Assembly (NCBI GenBank): GCA_964631945.1
Contig: CAZWAY010000009.1
Location: forward strand, 40,727 to 104,726
DNA: 64,000 nt
Direction: 5' to 3'
From: JABFRZ01 sp964631945
Lineage (GTDB): Bacteria > Planctomycetota > UBA1135 > GCA-002686595
Shown here piece after piece: positions 50,280 through 59,479 of the stretch. The notes beneath the pieces were generated by a model. The model was not told where the DNA came from. It made no database searches and worked only from the letters and a program-made list of their open reading frames with translations. The first letter of the stretch is position 1. Every line of letters begins with the position of its first letter. Position numbers and translations under genes: made by a program.

Positions 50280-53200
50280 ATGAGCCTCGATTTCGAGAAC
50301 GAGTACGGAGTCAACGCCGGTTACGTCCAGGCCCTCTTCGAGGAGTGGAAGACGGACGTGAACCGCGTGGACGAGTCCTGGAGGAGGCTCTTCGAGCACG
50401 CCGAGGGGCGCGACGCGCAAGGGAAGGCGGAAGAGGACGGGGAGCGCGCCGACGGCCCGTCCGAGGCCGTGCCCGAAGCGGAGGCCGCGCTCGCCACCGC
50501 CATCCAGGAGGCTCCGCGCGCTGCGGACAAGGCTCCCGTGCCCTCCGAGGCGGTCGAGCGCGACGTCAAGCTCGAGCCCCTCGCCGGCGTGGCCGGGCGC
50601 ATCGCGCTCAACATGAACGAGAGCCTGGAGGTCCCGACCGCGACCTCGGTGCGCACCTTGCCGGCCAAGGCCCTGGTCGAGAACCGCGCCATCCTGAACG
50701 AGCACCTGGAGGTGCGCGCGCTCGGCAAGGCCTCGTTCACGCACCTGATCGCCTTCGCGCTGGTGCGCGCCCTGGCGCGCTTCCCGAGCCTGCGCTCGGC
50801 CTACGTCGAGCAGGGCGGCAAGCCCCATCGGCGCACCGACGCGCACGTCAACCTCGGGATCGCGATCGACGTCGACTCGCCCAAGGGGCGCATGCTGGTG
50901 GTGCCCAGCATCAAGGCGGCCGAGACGCTCGATTTCGCGCAGTTTCGCGCGACCTACGAGGACCTGGTGGCACGCGCGCGTACCGGCAAGCTGCAGGCCG
51001 GCGACTATGCCGGCACCAACGTCACGCTCACCAACCCCGGCGGTTTCGGCACCGAGATGAGCGTGCCGCGTCTGATGAAGGGGCAGGGCCTGATCGTGGC
51101 CACCGGTTCGATCGGCGTGCCGCCGCACCTGGCCCTGGCCTCGCCCGCGGCCCTGGCCCAGGCCGCCGTCGGGCCGGTCGTGACCGTGACCTCGACCTAC
51201 GACCACCGCGTGATCCAGGGCGCCGAGTCGGGTCTGTTCCTCAAGTTGCTCGAGCAGCTCCTGACCGGCGAGGCTCCGCTGTACGAGGAGCTGTTCGCGT
51301 CGCTGCGGGTGCCGTGGAGGCCGTGGGTCCTGACGGCCGACGACTCCGACCTGCGCCGCGACACGAGCCAGAAGAAGCCCAAGGTCTGGGAGCTGATCAA
51401 CGCCTACCGCGTGCGTGGCTGTCGCATCGCCGACCTGGACCCGCTCGAGTACAAGCCCGACCTGCTCGAGTCGCTCGACCCGTCGGCCTACGGCTTCACG
51501 GTGTGGGACCTCGACCGCACCTACCCCGCGCCCATGCTCGGCAAGAGCGAGCTCCCGCTGCGCGAGATCCTGGCCGTGCTCCGGCGCGCCTACTGCCGGC
51601 GCTGGTCGCTCGAGTACATGCACATCGCCGATCGCGCGCGCAAGTGGTGGTTGCGCGAGCAGGTCGAGGATCCCGAGAAGGAGCGCGTCTTCACGCACGA
51701 GGAGCGCCTGGCGCTGCTCGAGCGCCTGTACCGCGCCGAGAACTTCGAGCGCTTCCTGCACACGCAGTACGTGGGCAACAAGCGCTTCTCGCTGGAGGGC
51801 GCCGACACGCTGATCCCGGCCCTGGCCGAAGTGATCGAGCGCGCGGCCGAGCGCGGCGTGGAGAAGGTCGTGATCGGCATGGCCCACCGCGGGCGCCTCA
51901 ACGTGCTCACCAACATCCTGGGCAAGTCCTACGACGCGATCTTCAAGGAGTTCGAGGGGACCCTGCTGCCGCTCTCGAACGAGGGCTCGGGCGACGTGAA
52001 GTACCACCTGGGCCAGCGTGGCACCTTCAAGACGCAGAGCGGGAAGTCGGTCGAGGTCCTGCTCTCGCCCAACCCGAGCCACCTCGAGGCCGTCGACCCG
52101 GTCGTGTGCGGCATGACGCGCGCCTTCCAGGACGAGTGGCGTGGCGCGGAGAGCGGCGCAGGCGACGGCCAGGCCGAACGCGGCGATCCCGAGCGCAAGC
52201 GCGTGCTGGCCGTGCTGATCCACGGCGACGCGGCCTTCTCGGGCCAGGGCGTGGTGGCCGAGACGCTCAACATGTCGCGCCTGCGCGCCTACGGCAACGG
52301 CGGCACGCTGCACATCGTGGTCAACAACCAGATCGGCTTCACGGCCGGCCCCAAGGACCTGCGCTCGACCTACTACTGCACGGACGTCGCCAAGTCGATC
52401 CAGGCGCCGATCCTGCACGCCAACGGGGACTACCCGGAGGCGGTGCTGCGGGCGGTGCGCGTGGCCGTGGACTACCAGCGCGAGTTCGCCGAGGACGCGG
52501 TGGTGGACATGGTCTGCTACCGCCGCTGGGGTCACAACGAGGGCGACGAGCCGGCCTACACGCAGCCGGTGCTGTACGGGAAGATCCGCAAGCACCCGAC
52601 CGTGGTGCAGAACTACGTGCAGTTGCTCGAACGTCGCGGACGCTTCCAGCCCGCCGAGCTCGAGGCCATCACCCAGCGCTTCGAGGAAGAACTGAAGCGG
52701 GCGCGCCAGAAGAGCGTGGCCGAGGTCCAGCCCGAGCCGCCGCTCGACAAGCTGATCGACCTCGACGACGACGATCCGGGCGACTACGCGGAGGCACCCT
52801 CGCCGGCCACCGGCGTCGAGCGCGCACGCCTGGTCGAGCTGGTCGATGCGCTCAACCGCATGCCCGAGGGCCACGTCGTGCACCCGAACCTCCTGCGCCA
52901 GCTGCGCCGGCGCGAGCAGATGGTGCGCGGCGAGCTGGGCGTGGACTGGGGCTGCGCCGAGGCTCTGGCCTTCGGGACGCTGGTCGCCGAGGGCGTGCCG
53001 ATCCGACTGGCCGGCCAGGACTCGGGGCGCGGCACGTTCAGCCAGCGGCACGCGGTGATCCGCGACCAGGTGAGCGAGAAGGACCACGTGCCGCTGCGGA
53101 CCGTGGCCGCCGCCGGGACCTCGTTCGAGGCCTGGGACTCGCTGCTCTCCGAGGAGGCCGCGCTCGGCTTCGAGTACGGCTATGCCCTGGCGCGTCCGCG

Positions 53201-53948
53201 CGCGCTGGTGCTGTGGGAAGCGCAGTTCGGCGACTTCGTCAACGGCGCGCAGATCCCGCTCGACCAGTTCGTGTTCGCGGGCGAGGCCAAGTGGAAGGAG
53301 AAGAGCGGGCTCGTGCTGTTGCTCCCGCACGGCTACGACGGGCAGGGTCCCGAGCACTCCAGCGCGCGCATGGAGCGCTTCCTCGCGCTGTGCGCCAACG
53401 GCAACGCCACGGTCGCGAACTGCACCAGCTCGGCCCAGTACTTCCACCTCCTGCGGCGGCAAGGGCGCGCGACCACCAAGCGCCCGCTGGTCGTGTTCAC
53501 CCCCAAGTCGCTGCTGCGCGCGCCCGAGGCCGCCAGCGCGATCGAGGCCTTCGCCGCGGGCGCCTTCCAGGAGGTCGTGCCGGATCCCGCGCGGCCGGCC
53601 CAGCCGCGGCGCGTGGTGTTCTCGTGCGGCAAGGTCTTCTACGACCTGGCTGCGAAGCGCGCCGAGCAAGGCGTCGCCGACGTCGAGCTCGTGCGCCTCG
53701 AGCAGCTCTATCCCTTCCCGCGCGCCGCGCTCCAGGCGATCGTCGCGCGCGCCAGCGGAGCCGAGCTCGTGTGGTGCCAGGAGGAGCCCAAGAACATGGG
53801 CCCCTGGAGCTACCTCCTGCAGCGCTTCGTCGACCTCGGCTGGAACGTGCGCTACGCCGGCCGCCCGCAGTCCCCGAGTCCCGCCACGGGCTCCTACCGC
53901 CGACACGCGGCCGAGCAGGAGTACCTGGTCGCGCGCGCGCTGGGGTAG
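50280..53948 (+). CDS. kgd-like: Fused 2-oxoglutarate dehydrogenase E1 with E2 acyltransferase domain (KGD type)
   Basis: A 1222-residue enzyme of the TCA cycle. The N-terminal E1 leader (ENEYGVNAGYVQALFEEW) and an acidic linker are followed by an E2 succinyltransferase catalytic domain (about 100-335, STYDHRVIQGAESG with catalytic His). The full E1o domain comes next (about 380-1222: GMAHRGRLNVL, HGDAAFSGQGVV, TPP-binding GHNEGDEP, RGTFSQRHAV). No lipoyl domain is present. This is the layout of mycobacterial multifunctional alpha-ketoglutarate dehydrogenase/decarboxylase, in which E2 activity depends on a lipoyl protein encoded elsewhere. ATG at 50280. Confidence 0.93.
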   Translation: MSLDFENEYGVNAGYVQALFEEWKTDVNRVDESWRRLFEHAEGRDAQGKAEEDGERADGPSEAVPEAEAALATAIQEAPRAADKAPVPSEAVERDVKLEPLAGVAGRIALNMNESLEVPTATSVRTLPAKALVENRAILNEHLEVRALGKASFTHLIAFALVRALARFPSLRSAYVEQGGKPHRRTDAHVNLGIAIDVDSPKGRMLVVPSIKAAETLDFAQFRATYEDLVARARTGKLQAGDYAGTNVTLTNPGGFGTEMSVPRLMKGQGLIVATGSIGVPPHLALASPAALAQAAVGPVVTVTSTYDHRVIQGAESGLFLKLLEQLLTGEAPLYEELFASLRVPWRPWVLTADDSDLRRDTSQKKPKVWELINAYRVRGCRIADLDPLEYKPDLLESLDPSAYGFTVWDLDRTYPAPMLGKSELPLREILAVLRRAYCRRWSLEYMHIADRARKWWLREQVEDPEKERVFTHEERLALLERLYRAENFERFLHTQYVGNKRFSLEGADTLIPALAEVIERAAERGVEKVVIGMAHRGRLNVLTNILGKSYDAIFKEFEGTLLPLSNEGSGDVKYHLGQRGTFKTQSGKSVEVLLSPNPSHLEAVDPVVCGMTRAFQDEWRGAESGAGDGQAERGDPERKRVLAVLIHGDAAFSGQGVVAETLNMSRLRAYGNGGTLHIVVNNQIGFTAGPKDLRSTYYCTDVAKSIQAPILHANGDYPEAVLRAVRVAVDYQREFAEDAVVDMVCYRRWGHNEGDEPAYTQPVLYGKIRKHPTVVQNYVQLLERRGRFQPAELEAITQRFEEELKRARQKSVAEVQPEPPLDKLIDLDDDDPGDYAEAPSPATGVERARLVELVDALNRMPEGHVVHPNLLRQLRRREQMVRGELGVDWGCAEALAFGTLVAEGVPIRLAGQDSGRGTFSQRHAVIRDQVSEKDHVPLRTVAAAGTSFEAWDSLLSEEAALGFEYGYALARPRALVLWEAQFGDFVNGAQIPLDQFVFAGEAKWKEKSGLVLLLPHGYDGQGPEHSSARMERFLALCANGNATVANCTSSAQYFHLLRRQGRATTKRPLVVFTPKSLLRAPEAASAIEAFAAGAFQEVVPDPARPAQPRRVVFSCGKVFYDLAAKRAEQGVADVELVRLEQLYPFPRAALQAIVARASGAELVWCQEEPKNMGPWSYLLQRFVDLGWNVRYAGRPQSPSPATGSYRRHAAEQEYLVARALG

Positions 53949-53976
53949 CCGCCGCCGTGGCGGTCGTGAACGAGCC

Positions 53977-55785
53977 ATGAGCCGGACGCGCCTGTTCGTG
54001 CGCGCGAGTTTCCTCGCGCTCGCTTGCGCGGCCTTCGGCCTCGGCCTGCGGCAAGGTTCGGGCGAATGGCGCGTGCTCGATGCGTCCATGCACCATCTGG
54101 GCGATGGCGAGAAGCCGGAGTGGACGGAGGGCCCGGCCCGGCCGGAGCCGTCGCCGCTGGTGATCGTGTTCGAGTCACGCGCGAACGAGCGCGAGTGGCT
54201 GCTCGAGATCGCGGCGCGCGACGTGGACAACGACTGGGTGCTGGAGCTGAACGGGCGGGAGTTCGCGCGCCTGAAGAAGGTCAACGACGACTTGCGCGTG
54301 GGCTGGTACCCCGTGCCGGCGGCGTGCATCGCGGAGGGCCGGAACACGCTCGCGGTGCGCGCCCTGGACCGCGCGGACGACGACCTGACGGTCGGGCGCG
54401 TGCGCCTGATCGAACGCAGCTTGCGCGAGGTCGCCCGGCTCGGACGGGTCGAGGTGCGTGTCAGCGAACGGGGCAGCGAGCGCCTGCTTCCGGCGCGCCT
54501 CACCGTGGTCGAGGCGGGCGGGGACGGGGCGCGCGCGAACCCGGTCGAGCTCTACTACGCCGAGCGTCCCACGACCGCCGTGCGGCCCGGCATCGCCTAC
54601 ACGAGCGACGGGCTGGCGGTGCTCGAGCTACCGGCGGGACGCGTGCGCGTGTGGGCCTCGCGCGGGATGGAGTGGAGCGCGGACTCGCGCGAGCTCGAGG
54701 TCGTCCAGGGCCAGAGCACCACGCTCGCGCTGGCGCTCGAGCGCGAGGTCGACACGCGCGGCTGGATCGCGGCCGACACGCACCTCCACACGCTCACCTA
54801 CAGCGGGCACGGGGACGCGAGCGTGGAGGAGCGCCTGGTGACGCTGGCCGGCGAGGGCATCGAGCTGGCCGTGGCCACCGACCACAACCACCAGACCGAC
54901 TACCGGCCGCTGCAGCGGCAGCTGGGACTGGGGCCGTACTTCACGCCCGTGGTCGGGAACGAGGTCACCACCGACAACGGCCACATGAACGCCTTCCCGC
55001 TCGATCCGGCCCAGCCCATCCCGCCGCACGAGGAGACGGACTGGAAGAAGCTCGTGGCCGGGATCCGCGCGCGCGGCGCGAGGGTCGTGATCCTCAACCA
55101 TCCACGCTGGCCGGAGGACGGCAAGGATCCGCTCACGAAGTTCGGCTTCGACGAGAAGACGGGGCGCAATGCCGCCGGGCAGGAGTTCACCTTCGACTGC
55201 ATCGAGCTCGTCAACTCGGACGCACCCACTTCGCCGCCCGAGCTCGTGCTGCCCGCCTGGTACGCGCTGCTCGAGGCCGGCCAGCGCTTCACGGGCGTGG
55301 GGGCGTCCGACTCGCACGCCGTGGGCGTGATCGCCGGTCAGGGACGTACCTACGTCCCGAGCGCGAGCGACGACCCGGCCGCGATCGACGTGGATGCGGC
55401 CTGTCGCGCCTTCCTGGAGGGGCGCGTGAGCGTGAGTCTCGGGATGTTCGCCGACATCGCGATCGACGGGCAGGGCATGGGCGCGACCGTGCACGCGGCC
55501 GGCGACGCGCTCGAGGCGCGCATCGACGTGCGCCACCCCTCGTGGGTCACGCCGCGCCGTCTCGATCTGGTGGTGAACGGCGCCGTGGCCGCGAGCGTCG
55601 CACTCGACGACGCTGCGCCGGGGGACCAGCCCAACCGCAAGCTGCGGGTCGTGCGCTTCGCGCTTCCGCGCGCCTCCTCGTGGGTCGTGGCCGTGGCCCA
55701 TGGCGCGCGGGTGGACGCGCCCTTCTGGGCCCTGAGCCTGCCCGAGGCGCTGGCGATCACGAACCCGATCTTCGTCGAGCGCTGA
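53977..55785 (+). CDS. Exported CehA/McbA-type PHP-domain metallohydrolase
   Basis: A 602-residue exported protein with a signal peptide (about 1-24). A beta-rich N-terminal half (about 25-260, carboxypeptidase-regulatory-like) precedes a PHP domain: GWIAADTHLHT (metal-binding HxH), VATDHNH, VGNEVTTDNGHMNAF, NHPRWP and GASDSH. The CehA/McbA group includes carbaryl hydrolase and microcin-processing relatives; the substrate here is unknown. ATG at 53977, 28 bp after the oxoglutarate dehydrogenase stop, so read-through is possible. Confidence 0.85.
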   Translation: MSRTRLFVRASFLALACAAFGLGLRQGSGEWRVLDASMHHLGDGEKPEWTEGPARPEPSPLVIVFESRANEREWLLEIAARDVDNDWVLELNGREFARLKKVNDDLRVGWYPVPAACIAEGRNTLAVRALDRADDDLTVGRVRLIERSLREVARLGRVEVRVSERGSERLLPARLTVVEAGGDGARANPVELYYAERPTTAVRPGIAYTSDGLAVLELPAGRVRVWASRGMEWSADSRELEVVQGQSTTLALALEREVDTRGWIAADTHLHTLTYSGHGDASVEERLVTLAGEGIELAVATDHNHQTDYRPLQRQLGLGPYFTPVVGNEVTTDNGHMNAFPLDPAQPIPPHEETDWKKLVAGIRARGARVVILNHPRWPEDGKDPLTKFGFDEKTGRNAAGQEFTFDCIELVNSDAPTSPPELVLPAWYALLEAGQRFTGVGASDSHAVGVIAGQGRTYVPSASDDPAAIDVDAACRAFLEGRVSVSLGMFADIAIDGQGMGATVHAAGDALEARIDVRHPSWVTPRRLDLVVNGAVAASVALDDAAPGDQPNRKLRVVRFALPRASSWVVAVAHGARVDAPFWALSLPEALAITNPIFVER

Positions 55786-55788
55786 GGC

Positions 55789-56166
55789 CTATCCCGCGTG
55801 ACCGGCGCGGCGCGCGCGCACGGCCTCGAGCTGGCGCACGAACTCCTCGGGGTCCTCGGGCGTCAGGCGGAACTGCCGGAAGACCCCGTGCTCGCGTTCG
55901 ATCACGACGTGCTCGTTCAGGTCGGCCCAGTCGAGCTTGAGCGTGCGCAGCATGTCCTTCAGGCCGTAGTCGCCGCGGACCACGTCGAAGATCACGCCCT
56001 TCGGGCGCGTCGCGACCGTGGCGATGTCGTCCAGCGGCACGCGGATCGTGCCGTACAGGTTCAGGTCGAGCTCGACGCGGTCGGAGTAGATGCGGTACTC
56101 CTGCCAGACGCTCTTGATCGTAGGACGCGACGCGAAGACCGGTCGTTCCTGCTGCGGCGCGCTCAC
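55789..56166 (-). CDS. Small PH-like domain protein
   Basis: A 125-residue protein with alternating strands and one C-terminal helix: EYRIYSDRVELDLNLYGTIRVPLDDIATVATRPKGV ... FRLTPEDPEEFVRQLEAVRA. The pattern of seven strands plus a final amphipathic helix suggests a bacterial PH domain. It has no signal peptide. GTG at 56166 overlaps the stop of the five-haem cytochrome gene (GTGA), indicating translational coupling, which ties it to that cytochrome. Confidence 0.65.
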   Translation of the reverse strand: MSAPQQERPVFASRPTIKSVWQEYRIYSDRVELDLNLYGTIRVPLDDIATVATRPKGVIFDVVRGDYGLKDMLRTLKLDWADLNEHVVIEREHGVFRQFRLTPEDPEEFVRQLEAVRARRAGHAG

Positions 56167-57863
56167 AGCTGCTTGGGCTTGAGTTTCTTGAAGCGGAACC
56201 ACTTGCGGTCCATCAGCACCGGCGCGCTCATCCCGGCCGCGACCCACTGGTCGTGGACGATGTTGCCCTTGTTGTCGGTCGTGTTCTCGTCGCGCAGGAA
56301 CTCGATGTACTCCTTCGAGCTCGTCTGGTGGTAGACCGACACGACCGCGAAGTCGGCGCCGACGGGGATCGGGAAGGCGGTGTCGTCCCAGTACTGGCCG
56401 TCGGCGTAGCTGGCCCCGACCGGGTGGGCCTGACCGGCCTCGAAGGCCGCGTTGTCGAAGCCGCGCGGCGGGATGCGGTTGTCCTTGACCAGCGTGTTGT
56501 TGAGCGCGAAGTGGAACGACTCGCCCGCCGGGAGCCCGGTCAAGGTCGCCATGGCCGCATCGAGTCCGTGCAGGATCTCGTAGACCTTGGTGTCGTTGGT
56601 GGTGAGGTTCGCCCCGGCCTCGTCGTAGTAGCCGTGCTCCGCCAGCAGCGCGCCGGCGTAGGTCTTGAACTTCACGTTGAGCCACATGCGCCGGCCCTCG
56701 CCGTACCCGGTGGGCAGCTTGTGGCCCGTCTGGTTCGTGATGCGCGCGACCAGATCGTTGCCGACCCTGCGCAGGGCCAGGTCGCTGGCCGCGCGCAGCA
56801 TGGCCTGGTTGCGCGCGACGGCGGCCTCGAAGACCGCCAGGGGCTCGCCGTTCACCATGGTCTCGTCGTAGAGCGCGAGCGATTGGTCGAGCTCGTAGAT
56901 CGCCAGGGGCACCCACGAGTTGGCGCCGTTGAAGTCGTGCTGCGGCAGATCGGTGCGCGTCTCACCCTCGAGGAACGGCTGGCAGGCGGTGCCGGTGGTG
57001 GTCGGCATGTGGCAGTCCTGGCAGGTGCTCACGGCCGTCTGGTTGCCGCCGAAGCGGCCGCCCATCTCGATCGGCCCCGCGGCGAAGGAGGACAGGCTCC
57101 ACTCGGTGAAGGTGCGCTCGATCGGGAACTCGTCGGTCTTGGCGTGCGTCGGGTGGGGCGTGCCGAGCGTCCCGAGCACGTAGGTATCGCTCGCGCTCGG
57201 CGTCGCGCCGCCGTTGCGCGTGAAGGCCGGGTTCGAGACCTCGTGGCAAGTCGCGCACAGCAGCGACTCGCGGTGGTACGGCGACTGCCTCCACTGGTGC
57301 CAGAAGAAGTTCGGCCCGAGGTCGAAGGGGCCGCGGCGCCGGTCGTCGGGATCGACCACGAACTGCCCACCGTGCGAGGTCGCCGGCGCCTGCGCGAGGG
57401 CCATCAGGATGCCCGGGTCCTCGGGCGGATTGGCGATGTCGGCGATCGGGTCGACCAGGCGGTGGCACACGTGGCAGCTCACCCCGTCGAAGTCCTGTCC
57501 GACCAGGGCCGAGCCGTCGGCCGGCGTCGCGCGTCCCTCGACGAAGCCGCCCGGCGTGTGGCAGCGCAGACACAGCTCGCCCGCGCCCGTCATGTCCTGG
57601 TTGGCGATCGTCATCGCGGCCTGGAACACCGGGTCGCGCATCGAGTTCGCCATCATGCTGCCGGCCCAGCGCTCGAAGGGCTCCTGGGCTTCGTTCCAGC
57701 CGGCGTGACAGAAGGTGCAGGCGCTGACCGGGTTGATGGGCGCGTTCAGGTCGCCGGGCTGGGTTCCGGGTTGCTCGAAGTCGGCCGAGGTGGTGGCGAC
57801 CTGGGCCGCGAGCGGGAGAGCCAGCAACGAAACGGCGCCGAGGGAAGCGAGGAGACGGAGCAT
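56163..57863 (-). CDS. Periplasmic five-haem cytochrome c
   Basis: A 566-residue exported protein, signal peptide about 1-20 (ALPLAAQ). Five CXXCH haem sites in order: CTFCH (residues 49-53), CLRCH, CHVCH, CATCH and CQDCH. Further His ligands follow, including the conserved NQTGHKLPTGYGEGRRMWL segment (about 390-410) of the cytochrome c554-like group found in planctomycetes. It is probably an electron carrier or oxidoreductase. The open frame continues far upstream across the divergent gene's promoter, but ATG 57863 is the only start giving a signal peptide. Overlaps the PH-like gene (GTGA). Confidence 0.88.
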   Translation of the reverse strand: MLRLLASLGAVSLLALPLAAQVATTSADFEQPGTQPGDLNAPINPVSACTFCHAGWNEAQEPFERWAGSMMANSMRDPVFQAAMTIANQDMTGAGELCLRCHTPGGFVEGRATPADGSALVGQDFDGVSCHVCHRLVDPIADIANPPEDPGILMALAQAPATSHGGQFVVDPDDRRRGPFDLGPNFFWHQWRQSPYHRESLLCATCHEVSNPAFTRNGGATPSASDTYVLGTLGTPHPTHAKTDEFPIERTFTEWSLSSFAAGPIEMGGRFGGNQTAVSTCQDCHMPTTTGTACQPFLEGETRTDLPQHDFNGANSWVPLAIYELDQSLALYDETMVNGEPLAVFEAAVARNQAMLRAASDLALRRVGNDLVARITNQTGHKLPTGYGEGRRMWLNVKFKTYAGALLAEHGYYDEAGANLTTNDTKVYEILHGLDAAMATLTGLPAGESFHFALNNTLVKDNRIPPRGFDNAAFEAGQAHPVGASYADGQYWDDTAFPIPVGADFAVVSVYHQTSSKEYIEFLRDENTTDNKGNIVHDQWVAAGMSAPVLMDRKWFRFKKLKPKQL

Positions 57864-58139
57864 GGAGAAGGACCGGAAGTGCGACGCGTGGGGGAGGCCG
57901 CGCGCCAGGGGTGGGGGCAGGACCGGACAAGCGATCCTATCTGCGGCATCCGGGCCATGCTGGGACGAACCCCGGCTTTCCCCGGTTCCCTCCACACGCG
58001 CGGCGGTCGACAGCCAGCATTGGCGCTCGCCCTCGAATCGACCACGCATTGTCATTTTTTCCGGCCCCGCGCGGTGGAGCGTCGCCGCGCGCTCCCGCCG
58101 CGTTTGACGCGCCCTCGCGGGCTGCCCGAGAATGCCCGC

Positions 58140-59468
58140 ATGCAAACCATCGCGCTGCTCGTCCTGTCGGGGCTCTCGTCGCTTTCGTCCTCGGGGAACT
58201 CGGACTGGCCGCAGTTCCGCGGCCCGCACGGGACCGGTGCCGTCCCGGCCGCGAAGGTCCCGCTGGACTGGTCGGAGACGGAGCACGTGGCCTGGAAGGT
58301 CGAGGTCCCGGGGCAGGGTTGGTCGCAGCCGGTGGTCGTGGGCGGGACGGTGTACCTCACGACCGCGGTAGGCTCGGGGCTCGCGACGCCGATGGGGATG
58401 GAGGCGGGCGTCGGCGACCCGCGCACGATGAAGGCCGGAGCCCCGCCCGACACCAGCATCGACTGGCGCGTGCTCGCCTTCGACCTTGCCAGCGGCAAGC
58501 AGAAGTGGTCGGCCAGCGCCGCCACGGGCAAGCCGAAGTTCCCGATCCACCCTTCGAACACCTACGCCACCGAGACGCCTGTGGCCGACGCGCAAGGCGT
58601 GTACGCCTACTTCGGCGCCACCGGCACGCTCGCGGCCTTCGATCCGGCCGGCAAGACGCGCTGGAAGGCGGAGCTCGGCGCCCATCCCGTGATGCAGGGC
58701 TACGGCACGGCCAGTTCGCCCGCGATCCACGAGGGCAAGATCTTCGTGCAGTGCTTCAACGCCGATCAGGCCTTCTTGGTGTGCTTCGAGGCGCAGAGCG
58801 GCAAGGAGTCGTGGCGTGTGCAGCGCGAGTCGCCCGCCACCTCGTGGGCCTCGCCGCTCGTGTGGCACAACCAGGAGCGCGTCGAGCTCGTGACCTCGGG
58901 CGAGAAGCTCATCACCAGCCACGATCCGTCGACGGGCAAGGAGCTGTGGCGCATCGCGGGCGTGTACGGGCCGGGCTCGTGCTCCTTCGGCGCCGACCCG
59001 GAGCGTCTGTACTTCGGTCAGGCCAGCCCGATGGCGAATCCGCCGCTCTACGCGCTCCCGGCCGGTTCGAACGGCGATCTCTCGCCGGTGGCCGGCTCGA
59101 GCGAGGTCAAGGGCCAGGCCTGGGCCCAGAAATCGGCCTCGCCGGGCATGCCCTCGCCCGTCGGGGTGGACGGCCTGCTCTACATCGCCAGCGAGACGCT
59201 GCTCACCTGCCGCGACGCGAGCACGGGCGAGCAGCTCTACAAGGAGCGCGTGCCCGAGCTGGTCACGATCGCCGCCTCGCCGCTCGTGATCGGCGACAAG
59301 CTCCTGCTGCTGGACGAGGAGGGGCGGGCGGTGTTCGTGCAGGTCGGGCCGGAGTTCCAGGTCGTCGGACGGGGGCGACTCGACGATCTCTTCTGGTCCA
59401 GCCCGGCGGTCGCGGGCGATGCGCTGCTCCTGCGCGGGAGCCAGCGGCTCTACTGCCTGCGGCGCTGA
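58140..59468 (+). CDS. PQQ-type outer beta-propeller protein
   Basis: A 442-residue exported protein with a short signal peptide (about 1-18). DWPQFRGPHGTGAVP opens the domain, followed by repeated blades with WSQPVVVGGTVYLTT, LAFDLASGKQKWS, AAFDPAGKTRWK and HDPSTGKELWR, the tryptophan-docking pattern of BamB/PQQ-like quinoprotein propellers. Planctomycete genomes carry many of these with unknown roles; no PQQ-binding residues are apparent, so it may be structural. ATG at 58140. The 276-bp divergent spacer with the cytochrome gene suggests coordinated control of the two. Confidence 0.85.
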   Translation: MQTIALLVLSGLSSLSSSGNSDWPQFRGPHGTGAVPAAKVPLDWSETEHVAWKVEVPGQGWSQPVVVGGTVYLTTAVGSGLATPMGMEAGVGDPRTMKAGAPPDTSIDWRVLAFDLASGKQKWSASAATGKPKFPIHPSNTYATETPVADAQGVYAYFGATGTLAAFDPAGKTRWKAELGAHPVMQGYGTASSPAIHEGKIFVQCFNADQAFLVCFEAQSGKESWRVQRESPATSWASPLVWHNQERVELVTSGEKLITSHDPSTGKELWRIAGVYGPGSCSFGADPERLYFGQASPMANPPLYALPAGSNGDLSPVAGSSEVKGQAWAQKSASPGMPSPVGVDGLLYIASETLLTCRDASTGEQLYKERVPELVTIAASPLVIGDKLLLLDEEGRAVFVQVGPEFQVVGRGRLDDLFWSSPAVAGDALLLRGSQRLYCLRR

Positions 59469-59479
59469 GCCCGGCCGCC

